From: Williamsia sp.
GTDB taxonomy: Bacteria > Bacteroidota > Bacteroidia > Chitinophagales > Chitinophagaceae
Length of the DNA stretch: 64,000 bases
Direction of reading: 5' to 3'
Assembly (NCBI GenBank): GCA_015069695.1
Contig: JADCRZ010000025.1
Location: 1 to 64,000, forward strand
The notes beneath the pieces were generated by a model. The model saw only the letters and a list, made by a program, of their open reading frames with translations, did not search any database and had not been told where the DNA came from. A program made the position numbers and the translations under genes. Shown one piece after another: positions 36,201 through 42,061 of the stretch. Position 1 is the stretch's first letter; every line of letters starts with the position of its first letter.

Positions 36201-36805
36201 ACACCGCCCGCAAGGGCAAGATCGCATTCAAGGTTAAGCAGGCTTTCGCAAGCGAGGTGAACCGCCACCAGCGAGCTGGAACAAGCCGTCTGGACCGTCA
36301 TGCTTGGCCCTTTCAGGTTAAACTGATAAGACAACCTCGTTGCAGCAAAATCGACGTCATTGGAGGCGAACGCCAGATAGTCGTCGGCCGGACTGGCTTG
36401 CTTACGGAACGCTTCGCTGTAATTGTTGTGCGCGGCGGCCACGTACACGCCGGTCTTGCAGCTGGTCTGAAGCGGATTGTAGCCTGCCCGTTCAAAGATC
36501 TCCCATCCGCACTCCAGCAACAGCCTTTGCTGGGGATCCAGCAGAGAGGCAGCTTTAGGACTATACCCAAAAAAATTAGCGTCCCACGCATATACATCCT
36601 GGAGCACGCTGCCTGCTGCAATAAAGTTCGGATGGCAAAGCTTTTCTTCGGCAATGCGCATGCGCCTGCCTGTTTCGCAGTCGAAGCGTACTATGTTTGT
36701 TTTTTTGTTTGCCAGTAAGCTCCAGTATTCACCGTTACTGCTCAACTCCGGTAACCGTATACTTGTGCCGATGATGGCTATATCGTTGTTATTGTAGGTC
36801 GTCAT
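27227..36805 (-). CDS. trans-AT PKS: KS-DH*-ACP-KS-KR-ACP-ACP-DH-KS
   Basis: Three KS (VQTACSSSL, VDTACSSSL, IDTACSSSL, each with EAHGTGT and KSNIGH); KR MITGGMGAIG; ACPs GLDSVVLI, YGLDSVLIMKVSS, YGLDSVMIMKVSS; DH HAIKGQIILAGAAY / LLDGAFQ; C-terminal tail TYEDILRKLESGEISTEEAVELE; no AT. Confidence 0.93.
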   Translation of the reverse strand: MTTYNNNDIAIIGTSIRLPELSSNGEYWSLLANKKTNIVRFDCETGRRMRIAEEKLCHPNFIAAGSVLQDVYAWDANFFGYSPKAASLLDPQQRLLLECGWEIFERAGYNPLQTSCKTGVYVAAAHNNYSEAFRKQASPADDYLAFASNDVDFAATRLSYQFNLKGPSMTVQTACSSSLVAVHLACESLLNLECDLALAGGVSIVFPQAGYLYDPNLIFSAEGCCKPFNSDGQGTVFGNGLGLVLLKRLQDAVNDHDNIQAVIKGSAVNNDGHHKNSFYSPSIEGQKEVILNALQVAQVLPETIGFVEAHGTGTALGDPIEVTALTEAYRNFTSKKQYCYLGSVKSNIGHLNTASGIAGLIKCILCLQQRAVPATLHFTKANQEIDFENSPFLVNQETVPWVNAGAPLRSAVSSFGVGGTNAHVILEEFHANKQQPVGKKYFILPFSAKTTRDLKEYKRALTGFLERNPQISIGDAAFTLQQSRSALQHREYVVCVAAEDALAKLREENTEAIVLDAGDQLLVNKWTEGEEVDWNQINSSIGCYRTELPVYCWNKKEYAIESYVKHSPQTYTPQTGYSLLAENISVFDHQEFRMLFTAEDPIIRQHNGMLPAAAYIEMVFAALRVSGKNVEDSAVRNFTWLQPYAPAASNPVHIHLKLVPRNPDEIGFSFFTESPAGVFASGSVVAAGTAKQEDFSEELALFRQLPAQRLEAEEIYSRFKASGFYYGEKFQLLKNVKRQGNKASGTIQKPDDEVGKNGSFFADPFVMDAAFQTAASLLPGFDDSLQLFVPYEVEEIRFCRSFEPVNAGILAKRQTTYDTQSILEKFDVYILDEAGRPFVCFQGLSLVNKAARQPASKHETPVAAGEPLQHDAVRQAVEAILLESIAEELGHALTQISAEDPFFSIGLDSVVLIGVINRMDSYFPNLPKTLFFEYSNIVEVTGYLLKTYPEASATIADKWVAPAKKEPDSAAPPPPHTKIIDTMQAYSEQTAERRIPRPHDVAIIGVHGIYPEAANLKEFWHNLQAGKDCIREIPQDRWPIDGFYSPDINSMTTSYSKWGGFIEKMDHFDPVFFKIPPKEAEFIDPQERLFLESAWCAIENAGYTPKNVCGKARKAGVYVGVMWGHYQLFAVEELQRGNIVINTSAYWSIANRVSFTMNFNGPSMAVDTACSSSLSAIHLACNSIISGESEIAIAGGINLNLHPYKYYLLSGRRFASTDGRCRAFGEGGSGYVPSEGVGTVLLKSLSQAIEDRDTIYGVIKGTRINHGGKASGYTVPNSHAQSEVVRSAIEISGVSADDISYVEAHGTGTSLGDPIEINGLVSAFSNNGKERQPCPIGSVKSNIGHLESAAGIASVHKVLLQLEHGLLAPSIHCEPLNPFIDFTHGPFVVQKELAAWKPSKTTSLRVAGISSFGAGGANAHVIIEEYKEDAATDVPAGEVLIILSAQDEPTMHAYAQQMLNFIRTEPRSASFSLLNFSYTLQVGRIDQLYRLAFTARTVEEVQTGLTRFLQHDANTVFYHKADKTKAHATPEEIDAWMLHKNHAALGRAWSQGATVNWDKYYRNNKPRRIPLPNYPFNKRKLWYEPLHRITGKVNGTNGSSLITTPAAIAVHPAATASDNGTALHATSTNNALSASPPSQVHCLVLAQKPRNAPSDPGTRTARLVVLSNHPEDSRRLQAFYSQPASIVRSADSAVTSPGNYTVNSLAGDCYEKLYQQIAPTLPLPGEVDIVLDVDNFPAEYHQYNYFYKAQVLTAVFENIKQASIHLKQQKINFLLHFTGAEEKDLPVLRALASLVKVAAKEQPRMRFMTIEFQHSFPADGKAAAMVAELNQPPSATEIVYNKEGSFQAELRPLETTLPPAPVVIKNQGVYMITGGMGAIGMVLAAFLLRKGAARVVLTGRKNKEDLTDRQKHFLNTHLNRIIYTPADITDYAQVKKLVESIVAQYGRINGVIYAAGIIDDKLIQKKSRESFNGVVAAKISGALNIDTATENLGLDFTVYCSSVSALAGPMGQVDYAAANRFLDEYATYKNERSAARYISVNWPYWNEGGMKIPQPFVDMMQKSGIWGISEEEGLEALEKIFDRPATQVIVVKGTEQGMQTLFGNLGLRLSGLQAENRIIQNGQSHGAPAGKVVQALPVLHEPATKQNDRTADYTDTLLTLKDTILSSISEASGLAKEDIDTSVNFEEYGLDSVLIMKVSSEIEKFIPQLSISLFFECKTIDEILAKIGQELADGNMHLHKMQPVAAAPNQEPEKHLPPFQREEAHSSPAATADFLREKITELICASSGLTASDISPVTDLEEYGLDSVMIMKVSSELEKYFSGLSISLFFECKTINDIVGKIQEELLAGSLVEIRSSTVDETTVALPETGVARQAFPLQPQPFQAGYYTILQTTPTDKGYTVQVQFDTGHPAITGHAIKGQIILAGAAYIVMVRGLWNQPGAAPANCIRNMTWMAPLLFDHSADPAQTEFTTTENGVQFSVTANKKKCVQGELVNTMLPAIPPIPVHLLKAKALREYGKADIYGWFREQGFEYGSEYQIIDRLYVGSGEVLGVLNSSPGVSNLTPMLLDGAFQCIAGFTISGMADMKQVWIPFFLEKMLFHTAGGNQPVYVHIIKDTYSANASIQQFNISLLDEQGNICVQIENFTLKAASLSAQPSAAKPEITHTDTRKTGTDPVIQASGLAADLQMNDLQGLDPVAVVSVSCKLPGSDSPEEFWEILQRGKETIREIPPERWDCSKTYDPVKGKKDKTYSKWGGFLRDIDQFDAAFFRIKESEAVSIDPQQRILLELTQHLFERAGYSQREISGKQVAIIIGGAAGNWIDLIVDLPGEATKNVVVNTIQNMLSARISDFYDLKGTSLTIDTACSSSLVAIHEACQKIRNKECTMAVAGGITLLLTAHSFIGFSQAQVLSADGKCHVFDKYADGIVLGEGAGLVLLKSYQDAVRDGDQILAVIRGSAVNNDGKTMGITTPNLLMQKEVIKSALDNARVSSQTITYLEAHGTGTLLGDPIEIKAAGEAFGRQGGKGHCAVASVKSNIGHTLHASGVASFIKVVLALQHKLIPPTLNCDSPHPRFEFEHSQFYPVTTLKNWTVAGNFPRRAGISSFGFGGTNCHLILEEVSSAYTPVRTALPLTRFKRKRFWPGNPTRPSNGHPATDNGVGQKFITYEDILRKLESGEISTEEAVELENSLIK
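29760..30350 (-). other. Tandem ACP pair, approximate bounds
   Basis: FEEYGLDSVLIMKVSSEIEKFIPQLSISLFFECKTIDEI and LEEYGLDSVMIMKVSSELEKYFSGLSISLFFECKTINDI. Confidence 0.9.
34265..35097 (-). other. DH-like domain lacking the catalytic His (DH*), approximate bounds
   Basis: Expected HxxxGxxxxP reads IIRQHNGMLP; Asp motif VMDAAFQ retained. Confidence 0.7.
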
Positions 36806-36815
36806 AACAGCAGTA

Positions 36816-39800
36816 TTATCTTTTTTGTCTCAGTTCCCGCCTTGAAAGGTGTTGGCCGAACGAAACAGATAGCACCGGCTCCTCTTCCCCCGATGGCGGG
36901 ACCTGGTCAGTTGCCGCAATTTCTTCCAGCCACCTGGCTTGCGAGCGGATGGTAGTATACCTGAACAGGTCGGTAAGCTGGACAGAAAACCGGGGAAACG
37001 CCTGCTGGATCTGGTGCAGCAACTGTACGATGAGCATGGAGTTGCCGCCATGATCATAGAAGTTCCTTTCCGGATCAAGCGTAGGGGTTTGCAGTACATG
37101 GCCCCAGATACCGGCGATTGTTTTTCCGTACTGGCTTTCTATGTTTTTTTCCTGCAACCCGGCACCTGTCAGGTTTCTTCCGTTTTCAAACAGTTTTTTC
37201 CGGTTTATTTTTCCGTTCTCAAGAAGAGGCATTTCAAACAGCTGATAAAAGAAACTGGGAATCATGTATGCAGGCAGGTACTCGCGCAGATGGTTCCTGA
37301 TCTCATCGGGGTTGATGACCGCATTGTTTTCAGTTACTACGGATGCCTTCAGCTCGTCATATCCGTTGCCCCGGTCCACCAAAACGTATCCCTGTTTGAT
37401 AGCAGGATGTGTTTGCAGAACGTGTTCTATTTCCTGTAATTCAACCCGGAAACCGCGTAGCTTGACCTGGCTATCATTTCTGCCCAGGTAATACAGCTTC
37501 CCGCTGGCGGAAAACCTGGCTATATCGCCTGTTCTATACACTTTTTCCCGGATGCCAGCAATGGGTTCTACATACAAAAACTTTTCTTGGCTGAGCTGTG
37601 ATTTGTTATAGTATCCCTTGGCCAGGCACTCGCCTGCCAGGCAAAGCTCTCCGTACACCCCTACCGGAACAGCTTTTTTGTCATCGTCCAATATGTACAG
37701 CCTTGTGTTGCTGATCGGCGTGCCAATGTCAATGTCTTCATGACTGGTGATCTTCCGAAGCGTAACTTCAATGCTGGCTTCCGTAGGTCCGTACATATTC
37801 CATAGCTCTAAGCCTTTGGACAAGATAGCTTTCACCAGTTCTGCTGAAAGCGGCTCACCGATAGAAAGGATTTTACGAAGGGTGGTTGGCTGCGGCCATT
37901 GCTGGTCAAACAGCAACTGCAATGTAGTAGGCGTGGTCTGTAAAATCGTGGATCTGGTAGCCGTAATCAGCCCGGGAAGCGCAGGTATGTTTTTTTTTGA
38001 TGCATCTGATGCGATGCATACAGACGCCCCGGTGAGCAAGGGAAAAACGATCTCTGTATAGGCGATGTCGAAAGAGATGGTGGTAATGGCCATTACAACG
38101 TCCTGTTCGGAGATACCAGGACTTTCTATCATGTGATGATAGTTGTTTGCTAGCCCCCGGTACATTACTTCTACTCCTTTCGGTACACCGGTGGAGCCAG
38201 AAGTGTAGATAATATATACCGAGTCATCGGGTTCGTACCGAACGGTTTCCGTTTCACTGGCATCATTTACCGGTTGCGCGAGTGCTTCTATGGCAAGGCA
38301 AGGAGGGAGGCCAAGGTCTTCTCTCTTTACGCTCATGGACGCAACGATCACATCGCACGAGGAATGATGAAGGATATACTCAATTCTTTTTTCAGGCAGT
38401 TCCGGATCTATGGGAATATATACAGCTCCCAGCTTCAGCAGCGAAAGGGCTACGATGGGGAGGTAGCCGGAGCGGGGTAGCAAAACACCTACTTTGGCTC
38501 CCTTCTGAACATGGTACATCCGCAGGAGAGAGCAGGCTTTTTGCACTTCCTTTCTGATCTCATCATAGCTGAACACTTTGTCTTCATACAGAACCGCTGT
38601 TTTTTCCGGATGCAAAGCGGCCTGCTCTTCAAACAAGGTATAAAGATTACCGGCATGGGTAAAAACACGCCCGGTATTGTTCCATGATGCCAGTAGCTTT
38701 TTTTCTTTGTCGCATGGTTCAAGCAGGTCCCGTACTTTCAAATCTGGCATGCAACTGATTTTGCATAGAACATCCGTGTAGTTTTCTGCCAGCAGCTGTA
38801 CGCTTTCCCGCCTGAATTTTATCTTGTTGTACTTTGCCAGCAGAACCATGCTCTCTTCCTGCTCCTGCAGTACAAAGGTCAAATCGCATATGGAAGGCTG
38901 CTGTATTTCCATATGCTGTTTTGTAAACAGGGGATCTGGGTCGTTGTCCGGGGCCATCATATCGCGCTGGAATATAAAAACCGTCTGGTAGATTGTTTCC
39001 GGAACGGGTGCCGACGACTTCCGCAAAAGATCAACAAGCTTGAGCAAGGGATAGCTTTGATGGTGCAGCAGCCCGGTAATAGCGGCGTATATGTTTTGTA
39101 GAAACTCATCTGTTGTGCTTTCTGGGTCCAGTTGCACAAATACAGGCAGTACGCTGGAGAAATAACCAAGACTTTGCTCGAACATGTCTTCCGGTCTGTT
39201 AGCCGTGGCTGTACCAACGGTCAGTGCCTTTTGGCGGGTGTATCTGTAAAGAACCAGAAAATATGCACCCAGGAATACACTGAAAGGGGTGATGTGCTTC
39301 AGCAAGGTATTTTCTCTGACGCGGCTGAGCAGGTCCTGCGGCAGGTACATTTCAATCTGATCATTTTCAAAAACGCTGCTCGACCTGTTCAGGTCGTAGG
39401 GGAGGTTCAGTTCAGCAAAAAGCAGTTGCTTGCGGCTCAGCCAGTATCTTTCGGCCGACAGGGCCGCAGCAGATTGCAGATACCGTTTTTCCCAGTCATG
39501 AAACCGGAAGAACGCGTCGTCAACAGCCAGGTTTGCACAGCTTTGCCCGGTCTTCAGCCTTGTATAAAAATATCGCATGGTATGCAGGAACAGCCTGCAG
39601 GATTCTCCGTCGGAAATCAGGTGCGAGGCGTTCATATAAAAGATTGAATGACCCCGCTCATCTTTGAAAACTTCTCCGTACAGCAAGGGAAGCTGCCTGT
39701 TCAGCGTGAAAGGGATCTGCGATTTGGCCTTTATGCGTGCCAGGATGTCTTCCCTGCCCAGCTGTGTATTGGTTACGGTGAGCGGAACCGCATCAGGTGA

Positions 39801-42029
39801 TATGTTGATGAAGCCCGCATCTTCTGCTGCCAGCCTGGACATAAGCACGGGGTTCTTTTGCTGAACGAGTTCGAAAGCTTTGGCGAACAGGGGAAGGTCG
39901 ACTGTTTCGGATAAATCGAACGCCAGGGGTGTATTGTACTGGTGAGGAGACAAGTTCTTCGCATATTCTATCCAAAGCCCCTGCTGGTTTGCCGTAAGCG
40001 CAGCTCCATGAATGGCTTCGACTTTACAGGCAAGGCCGGCACCTTGTTCTTTTTTTTGCGCGCCCCGTATCATGTTGATCAGCTCGTCAAAGCCCCTGGC
40101 ACCTGCGATCTGACTGATGTCGAAACCGGTCTGGAAGGCCTCGTTGATTTTTCTGGTGATTCTGATAAGCTGTATGGAATCTATGCCCCAGGATGAAAAC
40201 GGACTGTCTGGTGTTAGGTGGCGGATGCCTGAGCTGAGCCTGAAAATATCAAGCAGCGTAGGCAGCGCAGCCTTTTTCATGTCATCCGGAGCGGCTTCCT
40301 CCAACCTGCTTACCTGCTGCTCAACCGCCCGGAGCGGATCTTGCGGAGCAACGGGGTAGGCATACAGTTTTCCGGCCAGGTATAACTCCCGGCAGTTTCT
40401 TCTTTGCAGTTTTCCGCTGCTTGTTTTTGGAATGGCGTTAACCGGCGCGAACACAGTCTCGTGCAGCCTTACACCGTTCACCCGCAGCACATTCGATTGA
40501 ATGATGCCGGTGAGTTCCTGAAAATGATCCCGCGCCGTCTCCGGCAATTCAATTACAGCCGCGATCAGTTCCGCGTCATGGTCACCGGGTACTGAAAAGA
40601 CCACCTTGCGGGCGTCATGAAGCAAAGGATGAGATCTGCTGATGGTAAACTCCAGGTCGGTCGGGTAATGGTTTTTCCCATGAACGATAATGACTTCTTT
40701 TATCCTGCCGGTAATATAGACTTCTCCTTCCCGGATAAAACCATAATCACCGGTAGGAAGGAATTTTTCTGTCTTGCCGGCTTCAACAGGAAGGTATTCG
40801 AATTGTTGTTCTTTTGCGGGGTGAGTCAGATAGCGGTCAAAAAGAGAGGGTCCTGCAATACAGAGTTCTCCCACTTCATCGGGGGCAACGATTTTTCTGG
40901 AAACCGGATGTATGGCAACCACCCGGGCGCCGTCGATGATCTGTCCGCAGCTGACCACCGTTCTACCCGGGCCGCTACCTGGTGGAACAGGCGCGATTTT
41001 CCCTTCTTTCAATGCTTCAGTGTTGACCCGGACGGTTTTGAAATGTCCATCCTTTTTCGCTGATATGGTAGAGGCTTCAGACATGCCGTACATAGGACTC
41101 AGTGCTTCTGCGGCCAGGCCATATTTTCCAAATGCGGCGCCGAAATTTTCAAGTGTTTTGCTTTGTATGTTCTCGCCAGCTGAAAAAGCCACTTTCAGGG
41201 AATCCAGCCGCATCCTCATGTCAGCACCGGTGCCGGCTTCCTTTGTGCACAATTCAAAGCCAAAGTTGGGGGCGCCTGTGTGGGTGGCTTTTTTTTCGGA
41301 AATGCATGTTAACCAGTTCAACGGCGAGGCAGCAAAATCGTGAGGATCCAGTATGAAAGAAGAAGAACCGGAGAACAGCGGATACCAGATGTTGACAAGC
41401 ATGCCAAATGCATGGAAATGCGGAAGCCATGATACGGTGATGCTTTCCTGATTATATTGATAAGATGCAACGACGCGGGATGCATTGTTAAACAGACTGT
41501 CATGCGTATGAATGATTCCTTTTGCATCGTCTGTTGAGCCGGAACTGAACAGGCAGCAGGCATCCGGCGAAAAAACCGGCTTGTAGCCGGTTTCGAAAAC
41601 CTGTATGTTTTCCACCTCGCTGACTTTAAACCGAGGGAACTGCTGCTGTACAAAAGGCTTGGCTTCCCTGGTCGTAAGGATCAGGTCTGATCCGGTAGTT
41701 TCCTGAATCTTCTGCAATCGCCTGTTATACAGCTCGTCTACGGCATTGGATGTGTAGGGCAGGGGGATGGCCAGCTTGCCTGCGCAAAGGCTTGCGAAAA
41801 AGGCAATGTAAAACTCCAGCGTCGGAGTGAACAGCAGCACTGCGGCTTTTGATTGGTTTGAGCAGGTGTTGATGGCACCGGCGTAAAAGCTACTTAAAGT
41901 ATAAAGGCTTTTGAAAGACAAAGATTGCTCCGGTTTGTTGTTGCCAGGCTTGAAGATAAGATAAGGCTTATCTTCAAGCCTGGCAGCCTGCTGTTCCAAA
42001 ACTTTGACCAACGAGTTTTCTTGTGTCAT
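36816..42029 (-). CDS. FAAL/CAL-ACP-C-A-PCP hybrid starter/NRPS protein
   Basis: FAAL: CLFSSGSTDDAKGIIHTHDSL and GRIKEVIIVHGKNHYPTDLE; ACP SSWGIDSIQLIR; C ASHLISDGES; A IIYTSGSTGVPKGVEV, SFDIAYTEIVF, NMYGPTEASIEVT; PCP YDHGGNSMLIVQ. Confidence 0.93.
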   Translation of the reverse strand: MTQENSLVKVLEQQAARLEDKPYLIFKPGNNKPEQSLSFKSLYTLSSFYAGAINTCSNQSKAAVLLFTPTLEFYIAFFASLCAGKLAIPLPYTSNAVDELYNRRLQKIQETTGSDLILTTREAKPFVQQQFPRFKVSEVENIQVFETGYKPVFSPDACCLFSSGSTDDAKGIIHTHDSLFNNASRVVASYQYNQESITVSWLPHFHAFGMLVNIWYPLFSGSSSFILDPHDFAASPLNWLTCISEKKATHTGAPNFGFELCTKEAGTGADMRMRLDSLKVAFSAGENIQSKTLENFGAAFGKYGLAAEALSPMYGMSEASTISAKKDGHFKTVRVNTEALKEGKIAPVPPGSGPGRTVVSCGQIIDGARVVAIHPVSRKIVAPDEVGELCIAGPSLFDRYLTHPAKEQQFEYLPVEAGKTEKFLPTGDYGFIREGEVYITGRIKEVIIVHGKNHYPTDLEFTISRSHPLLHDARKVVFSVPGDHDAELIAAVIELPETARDHFQELTGIIQSNVLRVNGVRLHETVFAPVNAIPKTSSGKLQRRNCRELYLAGKLYAYPVAPQDPLRAVEQQVSRLEEAAPDDMKKAALPTLLDIFRLSSGIRHLTPDSPFSSWGIDSIQLIRITRKINEAFQTGFDISQIAGARGFDELINMIRGAQKKEQGAGLACKVEAIHGAALTANQQGLWIEYAKNLSPHQYNTPLAFDLSETVDLPLFAKAFELVQQKNPVLMSRLAAEDAGFINISPDAVPLTVTNTQLGREDILARIKAKSQIPFTLNRQLPLLYGEVFKDERGHSIFYMNASHLISDGESCRLFLHTMRYFYTRLKTGQSCANLAVDDAFFRFHDWEKRYLQSAAALSAERYWLSRKQLLFAELNLPYDLNRSSSVFENDQIEMYLPQDLLSRVRENTLLKHITPFSVFLGAYFLVLYRYTRQKALTVGTATANRPEDMFEQSLGYFSSVLPVFVQLDPESTTDEFLQNIYAAITGLLHHQSYPLLKLVDLLRKSSAPVPETIYQTVFIFQRDMMAPDNDPDPLFTKQHMEIQQPSICDLTFVLQEQEESMVLLAKYNKIKFRRESVQLLAENYTDVLCKISCMPDLKVRDLLEPCDKEKKLLASWNNTGRVFTHAGNLYTLFEEQAALHPEKTAVLYEDKVFSYDEIRKEVQKACSLLRMYHVQKGAKVGVLLPRSGYLPIVALSLLKLGAVYIPIDPELPEKRIEYILHHSSCDVIVASMSVKREDLGLPPCLAIEALAQPVNDASETETVRYEPDDSVYIIYTSGSTGVPKGVEVMYRGLANNYHHMIESPGISEQDVVMAITTISFDIAYTEIVFPLLTGASVCIASDASKKNIPALPGLITATRSTILQTTPTTLQLLFDQQWPQPTTLRKILSIGEPLSAELVKAILSKGLELWNMYGPTEASIEVTLRKITSHEDIDIGTPISNTRLYILDDDKKAVPVGVYGELCLAGECLAKGYYNKSQLSQEKFLYVEPIAGIREKVYRTGDIARFSASGKLYYLGRNDSQVKLRGFRVELQEIEHVLQTHPAIKQGYVLVDRGNGYDELKASVVTENNAVINPDEIRNHLREYLPAYMIPSFFYQLFEMPLLENGKINRKKLFENGRNLTGAGLQEKNIESQYGKTIAGIWGHVLQTPTLDPERNFYDHGGNSMLIVQLLHQIQQAFPRFSVQLTDLFRYTTIRSQARWLEEIAATDQVPPSGEEEPVLSVSFGQHLSRRELRQKR
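41942..41985. repeat. Perfect 19-bp inverted repeat with 6-nt loop inside the FAAL coding sequence
   Basis: tgccaggcttgaagataag - ataagg - cttatcttcaagcctggca. Confidence 0.95.
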
Positions 42030-42061
42030 GTCAGAAGGGGGGATAATTTTACTGAGATCTG

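Noticed and set aside
37170-38650. A domain as direct PABA activator (albicidin/cystobactamid style)
   Set aside because: D235 (FDIAYTE) is retained, which normally contacts an alpha-amino group; PABA-type A domains usually lose it.
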